Below the pieces are notes generated by a model. The model was given only the letters and a program-made list of their open reading frames with translations, was not told the DNA's origin and did not search any database. Below, one piece after another: positions 43,933-53,671 of a stretch of DNA of 64,000 nucleotides. Location of the stretch: positions 1 through 64,000 of the forward strand of contig CALAIW010000010.1 in the NCBI GenBank assembly GCA_937922705.1, given 5' to 3'. The position numbers and the translations under genes are program-made. The stretch is from an uncultured bacterium. Lineage in GTDB: Bacteria > Atribacterota > Atribacteria > Atribacterales > Caldatribacteriaceae. Numbering within the stretch: the first letter of the stretch is position 1; every line of letters starts with the position of its first letter.

Positions 43933-44932
43933 GGAGGAGTTCAGCAATTTGGATGGCGTTCAGAGCTGCTCCTTTGCGAAGCTGATCCCCCACCACCCAG
44001 AGGTTGAGCCCATGCTCAAGAGAAATATCCTCTCTGACTCGTCCTACGTAGCACTCATCCTTCCCCGCTACAAAAAGCGGCATAGGATAGACGCGATTCT
44101 TGGGGTCATCTTGAACGACTACTCCTGGGAAATTCGAAAGGAGCTCTACGGCTTTTTCTCGGGTAATTTTGCGCTCAGTTTCAATATTTAAAGCAACAGA
44201 GTGAGCCCGAAACACAGGAACTCGAACACAGGTTGCTGTTACCCGAATAGTTTGGTCTTCCATGATTTTCCTAGTTTCCCAAACCATTTTCATCTCCTCT
44301 TTGGTGTAGAAGTTTTCAAGGAATACATCGATGTGGGGAATGAGGTTAAACGCAATTTGGTATGGAAACACTTTTACCTCAAGAGGTTTCCCTTGGACAT
44401 AAGCAGCAACCTGCTCTTCAAGTTCTCGCATAGCCTGTGCTCCTGCTCCAGAGGTAGCCTGGTAACTTGCTGCCACGATACGGCGGATTTTTCCGTAGTC
44501 ATGGAGAGGTTTTAGGGGAACGACAGCAATAATCGTTGTACAATTCGGGTTGGCAATAATGCCCCGCTTCCTCACATCGTGAATGCGGTGAGGATTTACC
44601 TCTGGAACAATGAGGGGGATATCCTCTTCAAGACGAAACGCCGAAGAGTTGTCTATTACCAGACACCCATCTGAGACAGCATAAGGAGCGAATTCCTTGC
44701 TCACCGATGCTCCAGCGCTAAAGAGAGCAAGATCATATCCTTTGAAACTCGAGGGCTCTAAGACCTCAACAGGAATGTCCTCACCCTTAAAACGGACCAT
44801 CCTTCCAAGAGAACGAGATGAAGCCAGGGGTTTCAACGCACCAATAGGGAAGTTTCGCTCTTCAAGGATGCGAAGCATCTCCTGTCCCACAGCACCTGTG
44901 GCACCAACAACTGCAACCCTAAGAGCCTTCAC
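43913..44932 (-). CDS. asd: Aspartate-semialdehyde dehydrogenase Asd
   Basis: 339 residues. NADPH-dependent reduction of aspartyl phosphate to aspartate semialdehyde. VVGATGAVGQEMLRIL dinucleotide loop, the active-site cysteine in NPNCTTI, YQATSGAGAQAM, and the substrate-binding VPVFRAHSVA with the catalytic His. GTG start at 44932 with GAGGTG upstream, overlapping the lysC 3' end by 14 bases. Last gene of thrC-thrB-lysC-asd; overlaps the B12 gene end by 20 bases on the opposite strand. Confidence 0.96.
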   Translation of the reverse strand: MKALRVAVVGATGAVGQEMLRILEERNFPIGALKPLASSRSLGRMVRFKGEDIPVEVLEPSSFKGYDLALFSAGASVSKEFAPYAVSDGCLVIDNSSAFRLEEDIPLIVPEVNPHRIHDVRKRGIIANPNCTTIIAVVPLKPLHDYGKIRRIVAASYQATSGAGAQAMRELEEQVAAYVQGKPLEVKVFPYQIAFNLIPHIDVFLENFYTKEEMKMVWETRKIMEDQTIRVTATCVRVPVFRAHSVALNIETERKITREKAVELLSNFPGVVVQDDPKNRVYPMPLFVAGKDECYVGRVREDISLEHGLNLWVVGDQLRKGAALNAIQIAELLLREGIL

Positions 44933-46154
44933 GAAGCATCACCTCGCTATCCTCTATGAATGTCTCATGAAGTGCGGAAACAGACTCGGCAACTCGGTCC
45001 CTTGGAATGAGGCAAGAAATTCGGAGATTCGAGGTGCTAATCATGTCAATGTTTACCCCAAGTCGAGCCAGGGTATCAAACATACGAAAAGCAATACGTG
45101 GATCGTTCGCTACACCTGCACCTACAACAGACACTTTTCCCACTCCCTCATCAAAGGTAACACCCTCAAGGGGGAGCATCTTTTGCAAACTCTCCAGAGC
45201 TTTATGGACCTTCCCTTTATCTTCTCTAGGAATTACAAAGGCAATGTCCTTTTTTCCTTCCCGACCTTCACTCTGGATAATCATATCAAGTGACACAGCG
45301 CAATCCACAAGGGTTCGTAGGACGAGAGCTGCCACCCCGGGTTTGTCAGGAACTCCAAGGAGCACGACCTTTACAACATCAAGATTGTGAGTTATGGCTC
45401 GCACCTTTACATCTTCCATGTTTTCCACCTCCTCCACCCATGTCCCCTCGTTCTCTGAAAAAGTTGAGCGGACATGAACTCGAACCCTGTAAAGTCGAGC
45501 AAAATCAACCGCTCGGAGTTGCAACACCTTTGCCCCAAGACTAGCCATCTCAGACATTTCGTCATAGGAGATACGGAGAATTTTACGAGCTTTCGGGACA
45601 ATGCGGGGATCCGCGGTGAAGACACCCTCAACATCCGTGTAAATCTCACATACTTCTGCCTGAAGAGCTGCAGCCAAAGCACAGGCTGTAGTGTCACTTC
45701 CTCCCCTGCCAAGTGTGGTGATTTCACCATCCTCGGTTATTCCTTGGAAACCTGCAACAATAACAACCTTTCCCTCTCTAAGGTAACGAAGGATTCGCTC
45801 AACCTGCACCCGAAGGATTCGAGCTTTAGTATGCGTATCAGTGGTAATGATACCCGCCTGCCCCCCAGTAAGGGAAACTGAGGGCACACCTTGGGCAAAA
45901 AGGGCTATAGAGAGGAGAGCAACGGAAACCTGTTCACCAGTTGCAAGGAGCATATCTACTTCACGCTCTGGAGGGAGGGGATGGAGTTCTTGCGCCATCG
46001 CAAGAAGGGCATCAGTAGTCTTTCCCATGGCTGAGACGACGACAACAACGCTGTGACCCTCGAGGAAATACCTTCGGATTCGAGAAGCTACCATCCGAAT
46101 ACGCTCAAGATCTGCAACCGAAGATCCTCCGTACTTCTGGACAATAAGACTCAT
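44919..46154 (-). CDS. lysC: Aspartate kinase LysC
   Basis: 411 residues, length of the monofunctional Bacillus-type enzyme. Makes aspartyl phosphate. N-terminal kinase domain IVQKYGGSSVADLERI, TTLGRGGSDTTACALAAAL, VYTDVEGVFTADPRIV-type segment, and two C-terminal ACT domains (LLGVPDKPGVAALVLRTL and VVGAGVANDPRIAFRMFDTL) for feedback by lysine or threonine. ATGA overlap with thrB. Being in a threonine operon, threonine feedback is plausible. Confidence 0.96.
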   Translation of the reverse strand: MSLIVQKYGGSSVADLERIRMVASRIRRYFLEGHSVVVVVSAMGKTTDALLAMAQELHPLPPEREVDMLLATGEQVSVALLSIALFAQGVPSVSLTGGQAGIITTDTHTKARILRVQVERILRYLREGKVVIVAGFQGITEDGEITTLGRGGSDTTACALAAALQAEVCEIYTDVEGVFTADPRIVPKARKILRISYDEMSEMASLGAKVLQLRAVDFARLYRVRVHVRSTFSENEGTWVEEVENMEDVKVRAITHNLDVVKVVLLGVPDKPGVAALVLRTLVDCAVSLDMIIQSEGREGKKDIAFVIPREDKGKVHKALESLQKMLPLEGVTFDEGVGKVSVVGAGVANDPRIAFRMFDTLARLGVNIDMISTSNLRISCLIPRDRVAESVSALHETFIEDSEVMLREGS

Positions 46155-47059
46155 AAAACCACAACCCTCACGCCTTCTTCTCGGGGATAAACCTTTCGAA
46201 CGTCTATATCAACACCACAGGCAGAAAAAATTTTCCTAAGGTCCTTCTCTTCCTTCCTCTCGAGAGGCCGGGAAAGAAGAAGAATAATTGTGGGTCCGGA
46301 ACCGCTTATAACTGCATTACCAATTCCTTCTTTCCTCACGTAAGCCTTGACTTCAGAAAACCCTGCTACATATTCTCCCCGATACGGCTCGTGAATACGA
46401 TCTTCAAGGGCGCCAAGGAAACCATCAACATCCCCTTTGAATAGACTGCCTAAAAGAAAAGCAAGATGCGAAAGAGAGAAAACTACATCCTCTCTTCTGT
46501 AGGAGAGGGGAAGGACTTGCCGCATAGCTTCAGTACTTAGAAAGTAATTGGGAATAAGAGCATAGAGATGTACTGGAAGGGTGAAAAGAAATTTCTGGTA
46601 CAGAATGTTTCCATTTTTCACAAGAGCAATGGTAAAACCCCCTACAAACGCTGGGACAACATTGTCAGGATGTCCCTCAAGGCTAACGGCTATCCTTATC
46701 ATGTCCTTAAAGTCCAGTTTTTCACCGCACAAAGCATTCGCTGCTGCCACACCAGCCACAATACATGCTGCGCTACTTCCAAGACCTCTTGTTACAGGAA
46801 TAGAGTTCCAGGCTCTTACCTTAAGACCAGGACCTTGGAACCCAAGGTGCTCCCAAGTTTTCCAAACTGCGCGGAAAAAAAGATTTTCTTTGTTTTCAGG
46901 GATTATACCTTCTCCTTCCCCCTGGTGGGTAATTACAAAGGATTGCTCCTCAAGGGTTTCAACTTCCACTCGATAGGTGAGATCAAGGGCAAGGCCCAGG
47001 ACATCAAACCCACAGGAGAGATTTGCTGTTGTTGCTGGTGCTTCAACCCAGAGCTTCAC
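46151..47059 (-). CDS. thrB: Homoserine kinase ThrB
   Basis: 302 residues. GHMP kinase phosphorylating homoserine. Blocks: APATTANLSCGFDVLGLAL at the N-terminus, the ATP loop PVTRGLGSSAACIVAGVAAANAL, and the C-terminal GNAVISGSGPTIILL. GTG start overlaps the thrC stop by one base (TAGTG). Confidence 0.95.
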   Translation of the reverse strand: MKLWVEAPATTANLSCGFDVLGLALDLTYRVEVETLEEQSFVITHQGEGEGIIPENKENLFFRAVWKTWEHLGFQGPGLKVRAWNSIPVTRGLGSSAACIVAGVAAANALCGEKLDFKDMIRIAVSLEGHPDNVVPAFVGGFTIALVKNGNILYQKFLFTLPVHLYALIPNYFLSTEAMRQVLPLSYRREDVVFSLSHLAFLLGSLFKGDVDGFLGALEDRIHEPYRGEYVAGFSEVKAYVRKEGIGNAVISGSGPTIILLLSRPLERKEEKDLRKIFSACGVDIDVRKVYPREEGVRVVVL

Positions 47060-48126
47060 TATTCTCTCCTCCGAAGACCAAGGAGATCCACAATTTCCTC
47101 TTCTTGAGCTGCCACTTCCTCAACCCTATCTTCGTTTTGCCTTATGGCAATGTCTGGATCTTTAAGACCGTGACCGGTAAGGACACAAACGATAGTTTCC
47201 TTACCTTCGAATATTCCCTCTTTTGCTTTCTTCAAAACCCCTGCAAGAGAAGCTGCTGAAGCCGGTTCTACAAAAATCCCCTCTTCCTCTGCAAGCATCC
47301 GTTGCGCAAAAAGAATTTCCTCATCACTCACTGCGTCAATGAGGCCACAAGACTCATCACGAGCAGCTATTGCTCCCTTCCAGCTTGCAGGGTTTCCAAT
47401 ACGAATGGCTGTTGCCACAGTCTGAGGATTTTCTACTGGTCTTCCAAGAACTAAAGGACAAGCTCCCTCGGCTTGGAAACCAAACATCCTTGGAAGTGCG
47501 TGAATTTTCTTTCGCACAAAAAACTCTTTGAAACCCTTCCAGTAAGCCGTAATGTTTCCTGCATTTCCCACAGGAAGCGCAAGGATATCTGGAACGCCTC
47601 CAAGCCACTCCACAATTTCAAAAGCCGCGGTTTTCTGGCCCTCTATACGATACGGATTTATGGAGTTCACAAGGGCAACCGGATAGTTGGTGGTAATAAA
47701 GCGCACGATGCGTAAGGCATCATCAAAATTCCCCCGTACTGCAAGAACTCGTGCTCCATGCATAAGTGCCTGAGAGAGCTTCCCTAAAGCAATTTTCCCC
47801 TGAGGTATAAGGACAATACAGGAAAGCCCTGCTCGACGAGCATACGCTGCTGCCGAAGCCGAAGTGTTCCCAGTTGAGGCACACATAACCACTTCTTTAC
47901 CTTCTTCTTTGGCCTTTGCAATGGCTACAACCATACCCCGGTCTTTAAAAGATCCCGTAGGGTTCATACCTTCGAACTTAAAAAAAAGCGCACCTATTTT
48001 AAGGCGCTTCTCAATGGACAAGGAACGAATAAGCGGCGTGTTTCCCTCTTCAAGGGTGATGAGAGGTGTCGCAGGGGTAACCGGAAGGTACTCAGCAAAG
48101 TACGCAAGAATCCCTGGCCAGCGCAA
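47059..48126 (-). CDS. thrC: Threonine synthase ThrC
   Basis: 355 residues. PLP enzyme turning O-phosphohomoserine into threonine. LEEGNTPLI, the PLP lysine in NPTGSFKDRGM, CASTGNTSASAAAYARRAGL and the PLP-phosphate loop PVGNAGNITAYWKG. TTG start at 48126 with GGAGG about ten bases upstream. Length fits the short Bacillus-type enzyme. First gene of the operon; homoserine dehydrogenase is not nearby. Confidence 0.95.
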   Translation of the reverse strand: MRWPGILAYFAEYLPVTPATPLITLEEGNTPLIRSLSIEKRLKIGALFFKFEGMNPTGSFKDRGMVVAIAKAKEEGKEVVMCASTGNTSASAAAYARRAGLSCIVLIPQGKIALGKLSQALMHGARVLAVRGNFDDALRIVRFITTNYPVALVNSINPYRIEGQKTAAFEIVEWLGGVPDILALPVGNAGNITAYWKGFKEFFVRKKIHALPRMFGFQAEGACPLVLGRPVENPQTVATAIRIGNPASWKGAIAARDESCGLIDAVSDEEILFAQRMLAEEEGIFVEPASAASLAGVLKKAKEGIFEGKETIVCVLTGHGLKDPDIAIRQNEDRVEEVAAQEEEIVDLLGLRRRE

Positions 48127-48162
48127 GGAAGTACGACCTCCTCTTTACTCACGGTTCCTCTT

Positions 48163-48190
48163 AGAATACCATAAAATGGAGCTATGAAAA
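48163..48190 (-). promoter_or_regulatory. Candidate promoter of thrC-thrB-lysC-asd
   Basis: On the minus strand TATTCT (48163-48168) is preceded 16 bases upstream by TTTTCA (48185-48190), which overlaps the start codon of the divergent LpxB-like gene. Moderate match only. Confidence 0.35.
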
Positions 48191-49440
48191 AGCGAGTACT
48201 TCTTTTGAGCAATGGCTATGGAGAGGACTCTTTTGCTGCTCTCATTCTTGAGGAGCTTCTCAAGTGTGCTGAAAATGAGAAACTAGTGCTCCTTGTGGAC
48301 ATCATTCCATTGGTGGGAGAGGGAAAGGCTTTCGAGAATCTTTGCTCTCGCTTTCCCGAAAGGGTGCGTCTCCTCCACATCTCTCCTCCTCTTCCCTATG
48401 GAGGCGTATACCTGGGAAATCCTGTAAATCGCTGCTTTCGTCTCTTCGCTGACCTTTTCTCTGGAGGCCTCAAGAATATCCTCACCGTTGCTCATCTTGT
48501 ACGGTCCTCAAGCGCAACTTATAACCTGATTTTTGGGGTTGGTGATGTCCTTCCTCTTCTCCTTGGCTTTCTTTTCGGTCGAAAGAGGATGCATCTTTTT
48601 GCCTGTGCTCACACGGACCTCCTACGAATGAAGAAAAGACCCTACGAACGCCTAGGGAGGTTTACTGCGTGTCTTTTGCGACATGGTACAGCACAAGTAT
48701 ACACCCGAGATGCCCCCACGGCCCTATGGTTTCAGAAACTGGGGATAAAAGCTACGTTTTTGGGGTTTGTAGGTCCTAAAATGGGGGAACCTTCTCCTCA
48801 AAGACGATATCTTCTCTTTCTTCCTGGACATCGAGAGGATTGGAGGAGGAATTTCCTCTTCCTTGCACAGGTCATCGTGCTTACCGGACAGGCCCTTAAT
48901 TCCTTTGTCCCCCATTTTGTTTTTCCTTTGGAACGCACACTTGCAGAAATCGAAAACGCCTTTATTCAGGCAGGTGGGAAGCGGTGCACTTCCTCTTCTT
49001 TCCTCCTTGGGGGACATTGCGTTTCTTTCAGCCGAGGGGATTACTTCTCAAGGCTTCAGGAAGCAGCACTTGTCGTAGGATTCGCTGGAACAGCTCTCGA
49101 ACATGCAGCTTTCTGGGGCATCCCCTGCATTGAACCCTACCTTGAGGGAAATATCCAAGCTAATCCAGATTTTCTCTTCCGACGACAACACCTTCTCCTC
49201 CGGGAAGCGCTAACCCCTGGAGGAACCACTCCTGAAGAGACTGCAGAAATTCTCGGAACGGTTCTTGGAGACCTTCCAAATTTCCAAAGGAGAGCTCAGG
49301 AATTTTCCCTGAAAACCTGGGGGGGTAAAAGCGACGGAGCGAAGAACATCGCCTGTGATCTTCTTAACACTCTTCGCAACCTCCCTGAGTACCAAGATAG
49401 AGCACCTGTCTGGGGCGGCTTTCATAGCGGTACACAGTGA
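48184..49440 (+). CDS. Lipid-A-disaccharide-synthase-like glycosyltransferase
   Basis: 418 residues. It resembles the LpxB-related proteins of cyanobacteria and others rather than canonical LpxB: LLLSNGYGEDSFAALILEEL at the start, IFGVGDVLPLLLGFLFG, LFLPGHREDW and the nucleotide-sugar region LVVGFAGTALEHAAFWGIPCIEP. Likely a GT-B glycosyltransferase using UDP-sugars on a lipid acceptor at the membrane. No other lipid A genes are in the window. ATG with GGAG close upstream. It converges with nrdJ with a 77-base overlap and is divergent from thrC. Confidence 0.75.
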   Translation: MKKRVLLLSNGYGEDSFAALILEELLKCAENEKLVLLVDIIPLVGEGKAFENLCSRFPERVRLLHISPPLPYGGVYLGNPVNRCFRLFADLFSGGLKNILTVAHLVRSSSATYNLIFGVGDVLPLLLGFLFGRKRMHLFACAHTDLLRMKKRPYERLGRFTACLLRHGTAQVYTRDAPTALWFQKLGIKATFLGFVGPKMGEPSPQRRYLLFLPGHREDWRRNFLFLAQVIVLTGQALNSFVPHFVFPLERTLAEIENAFIQAGGKRCTSSSFLLGGHCVSFSRGDYFSRLQEAALVVGFAGTALEHAAFWGIPCIEPYLEGNIQANPDFLFRRQHLLLREALTPGGTTPEETAEILGTVLGDLPNFQRRAQEFSLKTWGGKSDGAKNIACDLLNTLRNLPEYQDRAPVWGGFHSGTQ

Positions 49441-51397
49441 TTCCTTTACATCCAAGCTCGTGTGCAAGGAGGTATACTCGAAAGATATCTTGAGGTGTAG
49501 CGGATGGAGGAAGGTTTACCGTCTTTGAGACAGCATTGTCCACATACCGTTGGAATGTAGCCTGGACTCGAACATGGAATTCAGGTGGAATCTCGAGAGC
49601 AGTAAGAAAAAGCCGATGCAAATCTTCTGGAATCTCTTTGATTCCTTCCATAGTGCCCTGTTCAAGGACGCGTCTTCGTACATCTTCCGGAACCCTGAAG
49701 CGCTCGAACATCTCTTCAAGAAGTGGATGTACTTCCAGGAGCTCGGTATGCTCAAGAACATAGCGCCGAAAGGCAAGAGCAAAAAGAGGTTCAATACTGC
49801 TTGAGCAAGAAGCGATGATGCTTATGGATCCTGTGGGAGCAATGGAAAGAAGCGCCGCGTTACGTAGGGGAAGATTTCTCTCTGACCACACGCTCTTAGG
49901 GTAGTTGGGAAATGTGCCACGGCGCGCAGCAAGATCCATTGAAGCGAGTCTTGCCTCAAGAGCTACGAAATGCATAACCTCTGCAGCTATTTTCAATGCC
50001 TCTTCAGAGTAGTAAGAGATTCCAAGCTTTACAAGCATATCAGCAAAACCCATAACTCCAAGGCCAATTTTACGGTTCCCTTTTACCATGCGTTCGATAG
50101 CTTCAAGGGGATATCGATTTGCCTCGATAACGTTGTCGAGAAAGTGAACCGCCTTCCACACCACTTCTCTCAGGCGATCATATTGAATCTTCCCACTGTC
50201 CACGAATTTTGCAAGGTTAATAGAACCAAGATTACACGACTCATAAGGCAGGAGGGGTACCTCTCCACAGGGATTTGTGGCCACAATCTGCCCAAGAAAA
50301 GGAGTAGGGTTTGCCCGATTTATGGTATCAAGGAAAATAAGCCCTGGCTCTCCACTTCTCCAAGCACTCTCAACAATCATCTCAAAAAGTTCTCGCGCAT
50401 TGACCCGCTCCCATACCCTTCCATCCCGAGGGTTCACGAGTTCTATCACTTTCCCCTGTTTAACCTTTTCTATTTCCTCATCAGTAATAGCTACCGAAAG
50501 GTTGAAGTTCTCAAGAAACCCCGTTTTTTCCTTTGCCCTGATAAACTCTCGGATATCGGGATGATTGAACCGCAAAATCCCCATGTTCGCTCCACGACGG
50601 CGACCGCCTTGCTTTACCACGTCTGTAGCTACATCAAAGATGCGCATAAATGACACTGGGCCTGAAGCCCGCCCACCCGTGGAAGCTACTATGTCCCCCT
50701 TTGGGCGGAGGGCTGCAAAACTAAATCCTGTGCCTCCTCCAGATTTGTGAATGATAGCCATTTCCTTGAGAGTGGTAAAGATAGAGTCGATGGAATCCTC
50801 TACGGGAAGGACAAAACACGCTGCAAGTTGACCAAGAGAAGTTCCAGCATTCATAAGAGTGGGAGAATTTGGAAGGAACGTAAGAGACGTTAGGAGCTCA
50901 AGAAATTCGTCGTAAGTTTTTGACCAATCCTCCCCAAATTCTTTATCCACCTCTGCGATAGCACGAGCCACGCGCTCCATCATTTTTCGAGGGGTCTCAA
51001 TAACCCGCCCCTCGCTGTCTTTAAGAAGGTACCGTTCTTTAAGAACCCTTATGGCGTTCAGAGAAAGCTTGAGATCGTCTCGCACTCCAAAAAGTTCCAA
51101 TTTGGCCTCTCGGAGATTTCGCCGCTTTTCCCGGTAGAGGATATACGCACGAGCAACTTCCGAAAGCCCCTCCCGCATGAGAACTTCTTCTACAGTATCT
51201 TGTATGGTTTCCACTGCAGGAATCGTTTCTCCCCGCTCTGCAAGTATACGAACTACCTTTTCTGCCAGATCCTGGGCAAGGTTAAGATCGTCCCTTCCAC
51301 ATGCCATAAGGGCCCTTGAAAGGGCAGAAACTATTTTTTCCATCCGAAACGGGTCAAGATTGCCGTCACGTTTGCGCACGTACTCAAAGGACGCCAT
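49364..51397 (-). CDS. nrdJ: Adenosylcobalamin-dependent ribonucleotide reductase (class II)
   Basis: 677 residues from ATG 51397 (GGAGGGG upstream). N-terminal ATP-cone (FEYVRKRDGNLDPFRMEKIV). Catalytic core: LPNSPTLMNAGTSLGQLAACFVLPVEDS with the reducible Cys, KSGGGTGFSF, the active-site N-x-C-x-E in ATNPCGEVPLLPYESCNLGS, and SIAPTGSISIIASCSSSIEP. The C-terminal redox pair is CEEC. It makes deoxyribonucleotides with B12 as radical source, oxygen-independent. Last gene of a five-gene unit headed by the kinase-like fusion; overlaps the HAD gene by 14 bases. Confidence 0.95.
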   Translation of the reverse strand: MASFEYVRKRDGNLDPFRMEKIVSALSRALMACGRDDLNLAQDLAEKVVRILAERGETIPAVETIQDTVEEVLMREGLSEVARAYILYREKRRNLREAKLELFGVRDDLKLSLNAIRVLKERYLLKDSEGRVIETPRKMMERVARAIAEVDKEFGEDWSKTYDEFLELLTSLTFLPNSPTLMNAGTSLGQLAACFVLPVEDSIDSIFTTLKEMAIIHKSGGGTGFSFAALRPKGDIVASTGGRASGPVSFMRIFDVATDVVKQGGRRRGANMGILRFNHPDIREFIRAKEKTGFLENFNLSVAITDEEIEKVKQGKVIELVNPRDGRVWERVNARELFEMIVESAWRSGEPGLIFLDTINRANPTPFLGQIVATNPCGEVPLLPYESCNLGSINLAKFVDSGKIQYDRLREVVWKAVHFLDNVIEANRYPLEAIERMVKGNRKIGLGVMGFADMLVKLGISYYSEEALKIAAEVMHFVALEARLASMDLAARRGTFPNYPKSVWSERNLPLRNAALLSIAPTGSISIIASCSSSIEPLFALAFRRYVLEHTELLEVHPLLEEMFERFRVPEDVRRRVLEQGTMEGIKEIPEDLHRLFLTALEIPPEFHVRVQATFQRYVDNAVSKTVNLPPSATPQDIFRVYLLAHELGCKGITVYRYESRPRQVLYLGTQGGCEEC

Positions 51398-52052
51398 TAT
51401 TCTCCCCTCCGTACATTTCTCGGACCCACAAAAACATTGCCTCAGGCGTGGCAAAAACGTACTCAGCCTTTATACTCTGTGCTTCAGACTGGTGGAAAGA
51501 ATCCCAAAGAGCTAGAGCGAAGGCAACTCCCGCATCATGAGCTGCCTGAGCATCGAGGGGTGAGTCGCCCACATAAAGGACCTCTTGTGGATGCACACCA
51601 AAGTGTTGCAGTATTCGTATTACCCCGTTAGGGTAGGGTTTGGCTCTCTCCACTTCATCACCACACAGGACAAAATCAAAATGATGTCCAATGTGAAGAC
51701 GTTCAAGAGTTATATAGGCGCTTTTTCGCCCCTTAGAGGTGAAAAGAGCTTGCTTTACCCCCTTCGCACGAAGGAAGGAAAGGATATCAAGGACCCCAGG
51801 GAAAAGAGTTACAAGGCGATCGTGCTCCTGTTCATAAAATTTGTAGAATGCCTGAAGGGCTTCTTCTTTCTTTTCCTTTCCAACAATTTGCTCAATGACC
51901 ACATCTTCAGGAGGACCATAGAGACTAACAATTTCTCGAGGACTCATAAGACGCTGTGCGAAATGTTCGGCTACCCATCGAAAGGCTCCCCAGAGGAGTC
52001 TTGAGCTTCCTACAACTGTATTGTCAAGATCCCAGATAAAAAGTTTAAACAT
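51384..52052 (-). CDS. HAD family hydrolase (phosphoglycolate-phosphatase-like)
   Basis: 222 residues. Motif I is DLDNT (residues ~8-12), motif II TSKGRKSAY, motif III K in AKPYPNGV, and motif IV YVGDSPLDAQAAHDAG. Hydrolyses a small phosphate ester, possibly phosphoglycolate or a nucleotide. Start overlaps the hisC stop by eight bases; its 3' end overlaps nrdJ. Confidence 0.9.
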   Translation of the reverse strand: MFKLFIWDLDNTVVGSSRLLWGAFRWVAEHFAQRLMSPREIVSLYGPPEDVVIEQIVGKEKKEEALQAFYKFYEQEHDRLVTLFPGVLDILSFLRAKGVKQALFTSKGRKSAYITLERLHIGHHFDFVLCGDEVERAKPYPNGVIRILQHFGVHPQEVLYVGDSPLDAQAAHDAGVAFALALWDSFHQSEAQSIKAEYVFATPEAMFLWVREMYGGENNGVL

Positions 52053-53100
52053 GACTTCTCTCCTTGAGAATGTTCTCTATGTGTGCACAAAGAAGTTCCA
52101 TATCTCTATCAGTACCAATAGAAATCCGAAGAGCATCAGGCCATTCAGGAAAGTACCGAACAAGAATTTTCCGCCGTTTCAACTCTTCGTAAAGGAAGAA
52201 AAGATTGATTCCCTTTCTACGGACAAAAACGAAGTTTGCTTCCGAGGGATACACAAAGAATCCAAGTTCTTCCATCCTCTGAGAAAACCATTCCCGCGTC
52301 TTCTTGATACGGCGGATGTTTTCCCGCGCATGCTCGAAGTCTTCAAGTGCCGCGTATGCGCCAATCTGGGATAGGATGTTCACATTATACGAAGCTTTCA
52401 CCTTTACGAGTTCCCGGATAATGTATGGATGAGCAAAGAGAAAACCAATGCGCAAACCCGCTAAAGAGAAAGACTTGGAAAGCGTGCGCACGACAATGAG
52501 ATTTTCGTAACGCTCAAGAAGTGGTAGTGTACTTGAAGGAGCAAAATCGACATATGCTTCATCAACCACCACAGGACACGATGACGCTTCAAGCACCCTT
52601 TCCACATCTTCTGGGGGAATAAAAGTCCCTGTAGGGGAATTCGGATTGCACAAAAACTTTAGATGTCCTGAAGCAGTAACAAACTCCCTAGGGAGCGAAA
52701 AGTCCTCAGGGAAAGGTATCTCATAGGGTGTACCTCCTTGAATAAGCGTGAGCACCCGGTAATAAGTATACGTAGGCACAGGGTAAACCACCCGGGTCTC
52801 TTTTTCCACAAATACCCGTACGACAAGATCAAGGAGTTCATCAGAGCCGTTTCCCACAAGAACCCATTCCTCAGGAACACCATATACGGAGGCAGCTTTT
52901 TGTCGCACTGTGTCGCTCAGGGGAGGAGGATAAAGCGCAAGAGAAGACGAGCTCAGAAACTCATAGATCGCTGCAGTAACCTTTGGCGAAGGAGGATAGG
53001 GATTCTCATTGGTATTGAGCTTTACAAAACCCTTTTCTTTAGGCTGCTCTCCAGGGATATATCCCTGGAGAGCCAATATCGCTCTTCGGAATGGAACCAC
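52045..53100 (-). CDS. hisC: Histidinol-phosphate aminotransferase HisC
   Basis: 351 residues. PLP aminotransferase fold I: LNTNENPYPPSP, GNGSDELLDLV, CNPNSPTGTFIP, VVDEAYVDFAP, the PLP lysine in RTLSKSFSLAGLRIGF and the late arginine in ALRISIGT. Fits HisC; a relaxed specificity for aromatic amino acids is possible since no other his genes are nearby. Four bases from the hpt stop. Confidence 0.88.
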   Translation of the reverse strand: MVPFRRAILALQGYIPGEQPKEKGFVKLNTNENPYPPSPKVTAAIYEFLSSSSLALYPPPLSDTVRQKAASVYGVPEEWVLVGNGSDELLDLVVRVFVEKETRVVYPVPTYTYYRVLTLIQGGTPYEIPFPEDFSLPREFVTASGHLKFLCNPNSPTGTFIPPEDVERVLEASSCPVVVDEAYVDFAPSSTLPLLERYENLIVVRTLSKSFSLAGLRIGFLFAHPYIIRELVKVKASYNVNILSQIGAYAALEDFEHARENIRRIKKTREWFSQRMEELGFFVYPSEANFVFVRRKGINLFFLYEELKRRKILVRYFPEWPDALRISIGTDRDMELLCAHIENILKERSHV

Positions 53101-53104
53101 GGTG

Positions 53105-53671
53105 TCACCGTCCCTTCCCCATCTCTTTTAAAAGCTGCGTACTTCTTCCTGAGGGATCGTACAAACTATACACTTCTTCAAGATTCCGAAAATCTCCTCG
53201 AAAATCAAGCCCATATCCGACAACGTATATGTCTGGAATCTCAAAGCAGAAATAGTGTACCTCAACGTCAACGATTCTTCTTGCTGGGCAATTCAGGAAT
53301 GTACATACCCGCACACTTTTTGGAAGCCTGCGTTCAAGATTCCGCACAAGAAAGTTCAGAGTGAGTCCTGTATCGACGATATCCTCAAGAATAAGGACAT
53401 GACGCCCCTGAAGGTCCGTGTCGACATCCTTTTCAATCTCTGCTCTGCGCAACCCTGGACGAAACGGCGAGAGAGCCATAAAGTCAAGGTCGAAGGGGAT
53501 AGAAAGTGCCCGGGTGAGGTCAACGGCAAAATACACCGCGCCGCGGAGAATCGCAACGATAACCGGTCTTTTCTCGGTATAGTCTCTTTCAATCTGACGA
53601 GCAACTTCAGAGACCCTTTTTCGTATGTCCTCTCGAGTAAAGACACGAACACCAAGTCGAGGATCAGTCAT
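53105..53671 (-). CDS. hpt: Hypoxanthine phosphoribosyltransferase
   Basis: 188 residues from ATG 53671. Purine salvage with PRPP. The PRPP loop is HVLILEDIVDTGLT, the pyrophosphate loop AILRGAVYFAVDL, and VGYGLDF near the end contributes to the base and metal site. Start lies inside the end of the upstream fusion gene, indicating translational coupling. Confidence 0.94.
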   Translation of the reverse strand: MTDPRLGVRVFTREDIRKRVSEVARQIERDYTEKRPVIVAILRGAVYFAVDLTRALSIPFDLDFMALSPFRPGLRRAEIEKDVDTDLQGRHVLILEDIVDTGLTLNFLVRNLERRLPKSVRVCTFLNCPARRIVDVEVHYFCFEIPDIYVVGYGLDFRGDFRNLEEVYSLYDPSGRSTQLLKEMGKGR

